The notes: generated by a model from the letters alone, not told the origin. Positions 1 to 6,756 are shown, numbered from the stretch's first letter. The stretch: DNA of 13,062 bases from Clostridiaceae bacterium (GCA_904501895.1 CAJGCX010000042.1:1-13062); one strand, 5' to 3'. Numbers and translations are program-made.

Positions 1-872
1 CAAAGCTTGGTGACGTTTTAAAGGTTTGTCCTGAAAGAGTTATCAACGTTGGTATCGCAGAACAGGATATGTTCGGTGTTGCAGCAGGTATGGCAAGAGC
101 AGGTATGATTCCTTTCCTTTCAGGCTTCTCTGCTTTCACATCAATGAGAGCTTGTGACCAGCTTCACACAGACATCTGCTATCAGAATGTTAACGCAAAG
201 ATTATTGCTACTCATTCAGGTACATCATTCGGTCAGGCAGGTTCAACTCACCATGCTATTACTGACCTTGCAATTACAAGAGCAATGCCAAATCTTACAG
301 TTATCGTTCCTGCTGACGGTTTTGAAACAGCAAACGCAGTTAACGCTGCTTATGATAACTTTGGTCCATATTACATCCGTATCAACCGTGGTTTTGACCG
401 TGTTCTTTATGAAAATCAGGATTACGGCTTTGAGGTTGGTAAGGCTGTTGAAATTTGCCCAGGTACAGATATCACAGTTATCGCTTGTGGTTCTTGTGTA
501 TTCCAGGCAAAGCAGGCTGCTGAATTCCTTAAGAACGCTGACGGACTTTCAGTTCGTGTTCTTAATATGCATACAATCAGCCCAATCGACGTTGAGGCTA
601 TTCAGAAGGCTATTTCTGATACAAGAAGAATCATCACAGTTGAAGACCATCTCGTAACAGGCGGTCTCGGCTCAGCAGTCAGTGAAGTTATGGCTCAGTA
701 CGGTAAGGGCTGTGCATTCAAGATGCTTGGTCATAAGGGCTTTGCTATGATTGGTCTTCAGGAAGATATCATGGCTGATGCAGGTATTGACGCTAACGGT
801 ATCATCGCTGCAGTTCGTGAAACAATGAACGCAGACTTTGAAGAAGACGACAACTGGGACGACGAAGTATAA
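1..872 (+). CDS. Transketolase family, C-terminal subunit (5' end cut by window)
   Basis: This is the C-terminal half of a split, thiamine-diphosphate-dependent transketolase, a cytosolic enzyme that moves two-carbon ketol units between sugar phosphates. The reading frame is open from the window edge (first full codon at base 3) and gives 289 residues. Family C-terminal subunits are about 310 aa, so roughly 20 residues lie upstream together with, presumably, the N-terminal (ThDP-binding) subunit gene. Visible signatures are GIAEQDM with the catalytic Glu that activates ThDP (bases about 54-71), a conserved THSG, GSTHHA with the conserved active-site His (bases 249-251), PNLTVIVPAD, and YYIRINRG with the substrate-phosphate Arg. 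The usual GEDGPTH motif reads GQAGSTH here, so the Asp that contacts the donor sugar hydroxyl is Ala (codon 237-239). This resembles 'transketolase family' paralogs with THHA rather than THQP motifs, so exact substrate is uncertain. The protein ends in an unusual acidic tail (FEEDDNWDDEV). Family assignment is firm; the housekeeping role is not. Confidence 0.93.
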   Translation, partial: KLGDVLKVCPERVINVGIAEQDMFGVAAGMARAGMIPFLSGFSAFTSMRACDQLHTDICYQNVNAKIIATHSGTSFGQAGSTHHAITDLAITRAMPNLTVIVPADGFETANAVNAAYDNFGPYYIRINRGFDRVLYENQDYGFEVGKAVEICPGTDITVIACGSCVFQAKQAAEFLKNADGLSVRVLNMHTISPIDVEAIQKAISDTRRIITVEDHLVTGGLGSAVSEVMAQYGKGCAFKMLGHKGFAMIGLQEDIMADAGIDANGIIAAVRETMNADFEEDDNWDDEV

Positions 873-905
873 TCTACTTCATTGTTCAGAAAGAGAGTTG
901 ATAAT

Positions 906-1712
906 ATGCACGAACAAAATGAACTTTATGCATCAAAAATATTTTTCAATGCTGCATTACCACTTTTAAAGGTTATCGCAACTGATGTTCCTTCACTTAA
1001 GGCACAGTTCGATAAAATCACAGCTGTTCTTCAGGTCAGCGCACTTGACCCTGAAGCTCCTGCAGGTAAATATGCTACCCATTTCATCATCACTGAGGGT
1101 GAATGGGAAACAAAGCTTGATGCTGTATATGAAACTCCTGACGTTGAGCTTGAGTTTAAGAATATTGAAGCAATGAACGCTTTCTTCAAGGGCAAAATCG
1201 GTCCTGCAACACTTCCTAAGATGAAGGGTGTTGTTAAGCGTTTCGGTGCTTTCAAGGCTATGCTTATGACACTTCTTAAGCTTTCTGACCTTACAGGCGC
1301 TACTAAGGCACCTGAGGATGAGGAAACACAGACTCTTATGGTTAAGTGCTTCTTCTATCTTCTTTCAAGTGGTATCAGCCAGCTTAACAAGATGGGACAT
1401 CCTGAAATCAAGGATTGGACAACAAAGAGTCCTGACCGTGTTTACGCTTTCGCAGTTAACGACCATCCTGAGGTTTCTGCTTTCATCCGTATCAAGGCAG
1501 GTAAATCAAGAGCCGGTCGTGGCGAATACAAGAGAGCAATGCCTTTCTTCACACTTCGCTTTGACTCACTTAAATCAGCACTCGGTATCCTTTTAAGCAC
1601 AGACGATATGCTTGAGGCTACAAAGGCAGGCCGTCTTATTATGGACGGTGGCCCTGAATTCGGTGCACAGCTCGGCGGATTTATGCTCGAAGTTGGCGGC
1701 TTGGCAAAATAA
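906..1712 (+). CDS. Conserved protein of unknown function, possibly SCP2-like
   Basis: The predicted protein has 268 aa, no signal peptide and no membrane segment, so it should be cytosolic. The ATG at 906 is chosen because a purine-rich AGAGAG sits about 9 nt before it; an in-frame TTG at 882 lacks such a site. I do not recognise a named family with certainty. The central stretch (residues about 58-108: a strand pair, then ELEFKNIEAMNAFFKGKIG, then LPKMKG) has the strand-strand-helix feel of SCP2/sterol-carrier-like domains. A second stretch (about 179-263, with TLRFDSLKSALGILL and a later GGPEFGAQLGGF) has the same pattern, suggesting an internal duplication. The gene starts 33 nt after the transketolase stop with no terminator between, and a strong terminator follows it, so the two are probably co-transcribed. 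A role in binding a hydrophobic ligand would follow from the SCP2 idea but is only inference. Confidence 0.8.
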   Translation: MHEQNELYASKIFFNAALPLLKVIATDVPSLKAQFDKITAVLQVSALDPEAPAGKYATHFIITEGEWETKLDAVYETPDVELEFKNIEAMNAFFKGKIGPATLPKMKGVVKRFGAFKAMLMTLLKLSDLTGATKAPEDEETQTLMVKCFFYLLSSGISQLNKMGHPEIKDWTTKSPDRVYAFAVNDHPEVSAFIRIKAGKSRAGRGEYKRAMPFFTLRFDSLKSALGILLSTDDMLEATKAGRLIMDGGPEFGAQLGGFMLEVGGLAK

Positions 1713-1726
1713 GATAATACACATAA

Positions 1727-1757
1727 AGAAAACCACGGTTTCCACCGTGGTTTTTTC
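1727..1757 (+). terminator. Rho-independent terminator of the transketolase pair
   Basis: A 9-bp perfect stem, AACCACGGT (1731-1739) with ACCGTGGTT (1744-1752), closes a TTCC loop. It is extended by A:T pairs from AGAAA on the left and followed by a TTTTTTC tract. It lies 14 nt after the stop at 1712. Confidence 0.93.
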
Positions 1758-1780
1758 ATTTAAATTATAATTTATCACAT

Positions 1781-1812
1781 AAAAAGAGGACTGTTTTCAC
1801 AGTCCTCAATTT
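1781..1812 (-). terminator. Terminator of the minus-strand alpha/beta hydrolase
   Basis: A 9-bp perfect stem, GAGGACTGT (1786-1794) with ACAGTCCTC (1799-1807), has a four-base loop that reads GAAA on the minus strand. The minus-strand transcript reaches it just after the hydrolase stop at 1818 and then meets TTTTT (complement of 1781-1785). A T-rich run also follows on the plus strand, so it may work in both directions. Confidence 0.9.
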
Positions 1813-1817
1813 TTCTC

Positions 1818-2825
1818 TTATTCAAATTTACTAAAATCTGCAGGTTCATCGATTGATGCTACAACTGCTGATTTAAGCTTTTCCTGAGTAAACTTTTCAA
1901 TTCGTTTATCAAGCCACTCAATTATATCTGTGTGCACCTCATCGCGATTGATTTCATTAAAAATCTCGTGTCGTGCATCTGCATAAATTTTCATTGTCAC
2001 ATTCTTATGTCCGGTCTTTTTAAGAGCTCTGAACACCTCTTGAACACCTCTGCCGTAGTCACCAACAGGGTCCATTGCACCTGAAAGAAGGAAAATCGGC
2101 ATACTCAATGGTACAGAATTGTACCAACGACGTGAGGATACCTCTTTAAGTGTCATAAACAAGGCTCTCATACCACTTACGGTATATTGATAACCGCAAA
2201 GCTCATCAGAAATAAACTTATCAACCTCTGCCTCATCACGTGACACCCAGTCACACTCTGTACGCTTCTTTGTCCTTTTATTGTATGAGCCAAAAGCCAT
2301 TGTATCAAGAATATCTGAACGATACATAGGTCCATTTTGTTTTTCCAATGTTTTCGCAAGATAAATTCCGATTCCAAGCATTGGGTTTTCCCCACTTGTA
2401 CCTGTATAAACAACACCATCAAGGAAATAACCGAATTTTGCAGTATATTTTCTTGCAATAAGACTACCCATACCGTGACCTATCATAAAAAAAGGCAAAT
2501 CAGGATATTCACCCTTTGCAATATCTGACACAACCTTTAAGTCGTCAACGAATGTTTCTTCACCATTTTCACCGAAATAGCCAAGCTTTTCTCTGTCCTC
2601 AACAGATGCGCCGTGTCCCACATGGTCACTGATAAAAACAGCATAACCTGCCTTACAAAGCTCAAGTGCAAAACGAGAATATCTGTTTGAATATTCAGCC
2701 ATACCGTGTGAAATCTGCACAATACCCTTTATTGAGCCATAGTCAATAGGTGCTGCGCTCTGTACAAAAATATCACACAAGCCTGAAGCTGATGGAAATG
2801 AATATTCCTTAGTTAAAAATTCCAA
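1818..2825 (-). CDS. Alpha/beta hydrolase, lysophospholipase-like, with Ser-to-Gly nucleophile
   Basis: This 335-aa protein has the fold of serine-aminopeptidase/monoacylglycerol-lipase type alpha/beta hydrolases, which cleave esters in the cytosol or at the membrane; no signal peptide is seen. The oxyanion-side motif ISHGMAEYSNRY is at residues 38-49 and DHVGHGAS at 67-74. The nucleophile elbow, normally GHSMGS, reads GHGMGS (116-121), so Gly118 (codon 2472-2474, GGT) replaces the catalytic Ser. The other triad members look intact: Asp252 in SGAMDPVGDYG and His286 in DARHEIFNE. Either the protein is catalytically dead, or it uses another residue, or the base is an error; Ser121 is close by. 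The start is TTG at 2825, supported by AAAAGGTGA upstream; an in-frame stop lies five codons before it and the next Met is residue 42. It is a single-gene unit, divergent from the sugar symporter, with its own promoter and terminator. Substrate unknown. Confidence 0.93.
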   Translation of the reverse strand: MEFLTKEYSFPSASGLCDIFVQSAAPIDYGSIKGIVQISHGMAEYSNRYSRFALELCKAGYAVFISDHVGHGASVEDREKLGYFGENGEETFVDDLKVVSDIAKGEYPDLPFFMIGHGMGSLIARKYTAKFGYFLDGVVYTGTSGENPMLGIGIYLAKTLEKQNGPMYRSDILDTMAFGSYNKRTKKRTECDWVSRDEAEVDKFISDELCGYQYTVSGMRALFMTLKEVSSRRWYNSVPLSMPIFLLSGAMDPVGDYGRGVQEVFRALKKTGHKNVTMKIYADARHEIFNEINRDEVHTDIIEWLDKRIEKFTQEKLKSAVVASIDEPADFSKFE

Positions 2826-2829
2826 AAAA

Positions 2830-2838
2830 TCACCTTTT
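2830..2838 (-). promoter_or_regulatory. Ribosome binding site deciding a TTG start
   Basis: The minus strand reads AAAAGGTGA, then TTTT, then TTG. An in-frame TGA at 2838-2840 excludes a longer reading frame, and no ATG is near, so this site supports TTG initiation of the alpha/beta hydrolase. Confidence 0.75.
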
Positions 2839-2867
2839 CAGTTTTATTTGAAAAAATCAATTAAGGT

Positions 2868-2896
2868 ATTTTAACACATAAAATGATAAATTTCTA
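2868..2896 (-). promoter_or_regulatory. Promoter of the alpha/beta hydrolase
   Basis: On the minus strand the -10 is TAAAAT (complement of 2868-2873) with a TGT just before it, giving an extended -10. The -35 candidate is TAGAAA (complement of 2891-2896) with a 17-bp spacer. The -35 matches the consensus at four of six positions, so this call is moderate. Confidence 0.5.
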
Positions 2897-2972
2897 CACA
2901 TATCAGCCGATTTGGGTATATGTAACAAATCCTTGCGCCATTTATTAGTTATTATCAACAAAATCAATTCTG

Positions 2973-3001
2973 TTGAAACACGGTTGTATTTGTGATATAA
3001 T
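2973..3001 (+). promoter_or_regulatory. Strong sigma-A promoter of the sugar symporter
   Basis: The -35 TTGAAA (2973-2978), 17-bp spacer and perfect -10 TATAAT (2996-3001) form a near-consensus vegetative promoter. TG at 2993-2994 gives the extended -10 form TGnTATAAT. Transcription would begin near 3008, just before the ribosome binding site. This also shows that the open frame extending upstream of 3033 is not translated. Confidence 0.88.
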
Positions 3002-3020
3002 AATTGCATTAGTACGAAAA

Positions 3021-3025
3021 AGGAG
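3021..3025 (+). promoter_or_regulatory. Ribosome binding site deciding the symporter start
   Basis: AGGAG lies 7 nt before the ATG at 3033. It selects this start over an in-frame TTG at 2973 that coincides with the -35 box. Confidence 0.85.
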
Positions 3026-3032
3026 AATCTCT

Positions 3033-4457
3033 ATGAGCAAAACAAAAACACAAAATCCATTGTGGCAAACCACACCTGCCGAAAGAAAGAGTTATTATTC
3101 ATATTTCTTCGGACAGAATATGATTTACACTATGGTAGCAAGCTTTTTACCTACCTTTGTTGCTTTTATGATTGACCCGATTACATGTTCACTTGTTATG
3201 GGTATTGTTAAATTATGGGACGCAATCAACGATGCAATTTTCGGTGTTATCTTTGATAAAGTTAAGTTCAAGAGTGGAAAGAAATATGTTCCATGGCTTA
3301 AGGCTGCTTGTATTATCACTCCATTGTCAACAATTGCACTTTTCTTTATCCCAACAGATTCAAAGGAGTCAATTCAGGTTTTATGGTTTGCCCTTGCATA
3401 TATCGTATGGGATACAGCATACACTCTTTGTGACGTTCCTGCTTTCGGTCTCGTTACTGCAATGTCAAACAATATTGAAGAAAGAAACTCTATTCTTTCA
3501 GTAAAGGGTCTTACAGCCGGTATTGGTGTTGCCCTTGCATCTGTTATTGTTCCTGCACTCGTAAGTGAAGATGTTGGTGTAAGCTACGGTGTGGCAAGTA
3601 TCATAATTGCTGTTGTAGCTATGGCAACAATGTTACCTCTCATTTTCATCGGTAAAGAAAGATATCAGACAACAGACGAAGAACAGTTTACTGTAAGAAG
3701 AATGATAAAATATGTTGTAAGTAACAAATATCTTCTTATCTATTACCTTGGATACATTTTCTTCTCAGGTGCACAGACTTACAACTCAATGCATCAGATT
3801 TTCGCATATTACATTTATGAAAATTCTCTTGCTTCTCTTATTACAGGTACAGTTGCAGCAGCTCCTCAGCTTATTATGGCGTTGCTCGTTCCTAAAATCA
3901 TCAGAAAGTATGACAAAGCTCTTGTTTTCAAGGTTTCAGCTATTGCTGCTCTTGTACTTTCATTCCCTATTCTTTTCACAAAAGAAAGCTTCATTCTCTT
4001 TACAATTACATATATGCTTCGTTCAATTCCACTTGCTGTTGTTGGTATTCTCGCATTCACATTCACTCCTGACTGTGCTGAATACGGTCAGTATAAAACA
4101 GGAATCGAAGCAAAGGGCATTTCTTTCGCAATCCAGACTTTCGCAGTTAAGCTTGCAGCAGCTATTTCAGGCTCAGCATGGCTTGCTATCGTAGGACTTT
4201 ATGGCTTTATTTCATTTGATAACGCTGCTGACTTCGCTGCACTTGAAAAAATCAATGCAATCGCACAGCAGCCTGCTTCAGCATTTGACGGAATTTGGTT
4301 TGCTTATAACATTTTCCCAATTTTCGGTCTTGCAATCGCTTGCGCAATCTGGTACTTCTACCGTCTTAACGACAAGGATGTTCAGATTATGGCTGACTGT
4401 AATGCAGGTAAAATTTCAAAGGACGAAGCTGAAAAGCTCCTTTCAAAGAAATATTAA
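3033..4457 (+). CDS. GPH-family (MelB-like) sugar:cation symporter
   Basis: This 474-aa polytopic membrane protein belongs to the glycoside-pentoside-hexuronide:cation symporter family of the major facilitator superfamily, which imports sugars or glycosides with H+ or Na+. About 11-12 hydrophobic segments are visible. Family hallmarks are KLWDAINDAIFG (60-71), whose Asp63 and Asp67 match the acidic cation-site helix of MelB, then the cytoplasmic loop FDKVKFKSGKKYVPW (74-88), a further membrane Asp at 127 in YIVWDTAYT, and the C-terminal-half signature around DCAEYGQYKTG and EAKGISFAIQTFAVK (347-375). The C-terminal cytoplasmic tail (about 450-474) is charged and ends LLSKKY. It is a single-gene unit with a near-consensus promoter and its own terminator. 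The divergent neighbour is an alpha/beta hydrolase, not a glycosidase, so the context gives no substrate. The family is sure; the sugar is unknown. Confidence 0.93.
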   Translation: MSKTKTQNPLWQTTPAERKSYYSYFFGQNMIYTMVASFLPTFVAFMIDPITCSLVMGIVKLWDAINDAIFGVIFDKVKFKSGKKYVPWLKAACIITPLSTIALFFIPTDSKESIQVLWFALAYIVWDTAYTLCDVPAFGLVTAMSNNIEERNSILSVKGLTAGIGVALASVIVPALVSEDVGVSYGVASIIIAVVAMATMLPLIFIGKERYQTTDEEQFTVRRMIKYVVSNKYLLIYYLGYIFFSGAQTYNSMHQIFAYYIYENSLASLITGTVAAAPQLIMALLVPKIIRKYDKALVFKVSAIAALVLSFPILFTKESFILFTITYMLRSIPLAVVGILAFTFTPDCAEYGQYKTGIEAKGISFAIQTFAVKLAAAISGSAWLAIVGLYGFISFDNAADFAALEKINAIAQQPASAFDGIWFAYNIFPIFGLAIACAIWYFYRLNDKDVQIMADCNAGKISKDEAEKLLSKKY

Positions 4458-4473
4458 TTTTTTCTCCATAATA

Positions 4474-4515
4474 ATAAAAACCAAGGTTTTATCGACCTTG
4501 GTTTTTATTTTTTGT
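4474..4515 (+). terminator. Bidirectional terminator after the symporter
   Basis: A long stem pairs ATAAAAACCAAGGT (4474-4487) with ACCTTGGTTTTTAT (4495-4508) around a 7-nt loop, followed by a T-rich tract. On the minus strand the same hairpin is followed by TTTTTATTATT, so it can also stop transcription arriving from the GTPase gene through the repeat at 4534-4662. Confidence 0.9.
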
Positions 4516-4533
4516 GGTTATATAAATTGGAGG

Positions 4534-4662
4534 TTGTCGGGATGATACCCCCTTCCGTCACTCGCTTTGCTCGTGCCACATTCCCCTCAAGGGGGGAAGG
4601 CCAACATAGGCTCCCCACTTGATGGGGAGCTGTCACCGCAAGGTGACTGAGGGGCCCGACAA
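4534..4662. repeat. 129-bp GC-rich palindromic intergenic repeat (MITE/REP-like)
   Basis: The element begins TTGTCGGG (4534-4541) and ends with its exact inverse CCCGACAA (4655-4662). Inside are a hairpin TTCCCC/GGGGAA (4581-4598), a perfect 7-bp hairpin GCTCCCC/GGGGAGC (4610-4616 and 4624-4630), and a perfect 6-bp hairpin GTCACC/GGTGAC with a GCAA loop (4632-4647). Its GC content is far above the flanks. Elements with GGGGAGCTGTC...GACTGAGGGG cores are, from my general knowledge, common between genes in gut Clostridia. It has no coding capacity, so any movement would depend on a transposase elsewhere. It sits between two converging genes. Only one copy is in this window, so 'repeat' rests on the structure and on family recognition. 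Confidence 0.72.
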
Positions 4663-4682
4663 ATTATAATTTATCCTATTTC

Positions 4683-6611
4683 CTACTTTATGTGCCTCAT
4701 ATTATCGACATCGTACCATTTCACTTCAAAGCCTGCACCATGGGAGCAGAAAACAGATGATGATGTATTTTCCATATCTCTTTCTTTATCATATCCTATT
4801 GAGGCAATTACCTCTTCTGCATTGTGACAAGGTTTGTATCCATTTTCACGCATTGAAATAACGCCTTTTCCTGAGGTGTAGGAAATCACCTCTTCCGGAT
4901 AATCCATAAACTCTGAAACAGGACCCTCACCCTTTATAACCGCTTCTGTTTCTGTCATTTCAGGTGGCATAAACTCGCCGTGTAGCCTCTGAATATCTGA
5001 AATTGCTCTGCCGAAACAATCAATAGGCACTCTCAAGATAAATGAATAGTATGGCTCAAGCAAGATATTCTCTGCTTTTTCAAGCCCTTGACGGATAGCT
5101 CTGTAGGTGGCTTCTCTGAAATCTCCACCTTCTGTATGCTTAAGATGTGAACGACCTGCAGTAAGGATAATTTTAACATCCGTAAGTGGTGAGCCGGTAA
5201 GAATTCCAAGATGCTCTTTTTCCTTTATATGTGTCAGGATAAGATTCTGAAAATTCGAATCAAGGACTTCAAGACTACACTCATTTTCAATAATAACACC
5301 ACTGTTTCTCTCTGCAGGCTCAATACGAAGCTGTGTTTCTGCATAATGTCGCAATGGCTCATAGTGACCATAGCCCATTACTGTTGCTTTTATCGTCTCT
5401 TTATAAAGAATTCTGCAAGGACCAAACTCAATATCCATTCCAAATCGTTCTTTTACAAGAGATTGCAGAATTTCAAGCTGAATCCTGCCCATTACACGAA
5501 TCTGAATCTGCTCTTCATCTGAATAATTAGAAATGTGTACGGACAATTCAGGTAATTCCTGGTCAATTACACGAAGATTTCTGTATGCTGTATGAATATC
5601 TGTTCCATCCTTAATAATCACCTGTGCAGAAAGGAGAGGATTGATTTTCATTGATGAATTAAGATTGACACCATTTAGATTTATGGTTTCTCCTGCCGAA
5701 ACCTCAGAAAGTCCTGACACAGCACATACACTTCCTGCAAAAACCTCTTTTATTGGTTGATGCTTTTCTCCTGAGTAGACTCTTATTGTGTCGATTTTTT
5801 CCTCTCCGATATTCATTTTCACAAGTGCCTTACCACCTGTAATTTTAAGAAAGCTTAAACGATTGCCTTGGTTATCATAGAGGATTTTGTAAACCCTTGC
5901 ACTGAATTCTTCAGGATATTCCTTATATAATGTGTATTTTTCAATTCCCTCCAAAAGACTATCGACACCAACATCCTGCAAGGCAGACCCGAAATAGCAA
6001 GGAAAAACCTTTCTTTCTGCAACTGCCCTTGCAACCTGATTTTGCACAAATTCTTCATCAACACTACCCTCAAGAAAATGCTCCAATAATTCTTCACTTA
6101 TCATTGATATTTCTTCATCAAGTGAAACCTTATCCTGTGTAAAATCAACACATTCACTGCCAAATCTTTTCTTTAGGTCGTTTAATATATTGGTTTTTTC
6201 AAAACCGTCTCTGTCAGTCTTGTTCACAAAAATAAAAACAGGAATATTATATTCGTAAAGCAACTGCCATATAGTTTCCGTGTGACTTTGTATTCCCACA
6301 GTACCGTCAATAACGAGAACAGCATAATCAAGAACGCTGAGTGTCCTTTCCATTTCTGCGGAAAAGTCAATGTGGCCTGGAGTATCAATAAGTGTAAACT
6401 GCTTTTCACCAATTGTGAAAGGATTTTGCTTTGAAAAAATAGTAATACCACGATTTCGTTCAAGCTCATGTGAGTCAAAATGGGAATCCTTTTTGTCAAC
6501 ACGACCAAGCCGACGAATTACGCCACATCTGTAAAGAATGGCTTCCGTCAGCGTAGTTTTTCCTGCATCAACATGAGCAAGTATTCCGGTTACACTTTCC
6601 TTTGAACGCAT
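4683..6611 (-). CDS. TetM/EF-G-like ribosome-binding translation GTPase
   Basis: This 642-aa protein is a five-domain translational GTPase expected to act on the ribosome. GTP motifs are all present: G1 AHVDAGKT (12-19), G2 RGITI (54-58), G3 DTPGH (76-80), G4 NKTD (130-133; NKID in Tet(M)) and a G5-like GSAL (208-211). Domain II covers about 235-320, domain III about 325-400, domain IV about 400-525 and domain V about 525-600, followed by a Cys/His-containing tail. Length and the N-terminal third resemble ribosomal-protection proteins such as Tet(M), and there is no EF-G type G' insert. However, the domain IV tip reads SHLKHTEGGDFREAT (488-502) where Tet(M) has the YYSPVSTPADFR loop that displaces tetracycline. 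The conserved ending with GYKPCHNAEEVI and SVFCSHGAGF matches a chromosomal 'translation factor GTPase' group of Clostridia. Tetracycline resistance should therefore not be assumed. It has a GAGGT ribosome site and a near-consensus promoter; the plus-strand neighbour diverges. Confidence 0.92.
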   Translation of the reverse strand: MRSKESVTGILAHVDAGKTTLTEAILYRCGVIRRLGRVDKKDSHFDSHELERNRGITIFSKQNPFTIGEKQFTLIDTPGHIDFSAEMERTLSVLDYAVLVIDGTVGIQSHTETIWQLLYEYNIPVFIFVNKTDRDGFEKTNILNDLKKRFGSECVDFTQDKVSLDEEISMISEELLEHFLEGSVDEEFVQNQVARAVAERKVFPCYFGSALQDVGVDSLLEGIEKYTLYKEYPEEFSARVYKILYDNQGNRLSFLKITGGKALVKMNIGEEKIDTIRVYSGEKHQPIKEVFAGSVCAVSGLSEVSAGETINLNGVNLNSSMKINPLLSAQVIIKDGTDIHTAYRNLRVIDQELPELSVHISNYSDEEQIQIRVMGRIQLEILQSLVKERFGMDIEFGPCRILYKETIKATVMGYGHYEPLRHYAETQLRIEPAERNSGVIIENECSLEVLDSNFQNLILTHIKEKEHLGILTGSPLTDVKIILTAGRSHLKHTEGGDFREATYRAIRQGLEKAENILLEPYYSFILRVPIDCFGRAISDIQRLHGEFMPPEMTETEAVIKGEGPVSEFMDYPEEVISYTSGKGVISMRENGYKPCHNAEEVIASIGYDKERDMENTSSSVFCSHGAGFEVKWYDVDNMRHIK

Positions 6612-6637
6612 AGCACTACCTCATATAATTTTTCTTT

Positions 6638-6666
6638 ATTATATCAAAATATGATTTTCATATCAA
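6638..6666 (-). promoter_or_regulatory. Promoter of the translation GTPase
   Basis: On the minus strand the -35 is TTGATA (complement of 6661-6666), the spacer 17 bp and the -10 a perfect TATAAT (complement of 6638-6643) preceded by TGA, giving the extended TGnTATAAT form. The start codon is at 6611 with GAGGT at 6618-6622. The leader would be very short, with no room for the attenuator-type leader peptide found before some ribosomal-protection genes. Confidence 0.85.
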
Positions 6667-6688
6667 CATATAAATACTACTCTCCGTC

Positions 6689-6717
6689 TTGCTTTTTCCC
6701 ATTTATCATAGTATAAT
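6689..6717 (+). promoter_or_regulatory. Promoter of the secreted metallophosphoesterase
   Basis: A perfect -10 TATAAT lies at 6712-6717. The best -35 with a 17-bp spacer is TTGCTT (6689-6694), which matches TTGACA only at its first three bases. AGGGAG at 6741-6746 is the ribosome site before the ATG at 6757. Confidence 0.6.
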
Positions 6718-6756
6718 AAAATCATATATTTTGGTAAATAAGGGAGAAAAAAGGTT

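Noticed and set aside
882..905. In-frame TTG at 882 as start of the 268-aa protein
   Set aside because: No ribosome site precedes it, whereas AGAGAG precedes the ATG at 906.
1442..1759. Minus-strand open frame opposite the 268-aa protein gene
   Set aside because: It lies antisense to a well-supported gene, has no ribosome site, and runs across the terminator.
2973..3032. N-terminal extension of the symporter from TTG at 2973
   Set aside because: The extension covers the -35, -10 and Shine-Dalgarno sequences; ATG at 3033 has AGGAG at ideal spacing.
3748..4194. Plus-strand open frame inside the symporter gene
   Set aside because: Leu/Ser/Gln-rich translation typical of a frame-shifted reading of a membrane-protein gene; no start signal.
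4534..4662. Riboswitch or structured ncRNA at the palindromic region
   Set aside because: It is downstream of both flanking genes, has inverted ends and matches no riboswitch core I recognise; a mobile-type repeat explains it better.
1762..4675. Identical 15-mer AAATTATAATTTATC at 1762-1776 and 4661-4675
   Set aside because: It is a very AT-rich near-palindrome in AT-rich spacers, so two copies can arise by chance; no common flanks.
4683..6611. Tetracycline-resistance gene of the tet(M) class
   Set aside because: The GTPase domain fits, but the domain IV tip and C-terminal tail do not match proven ribosomal-protection proteins; kept as a TetM-like GTPase only.
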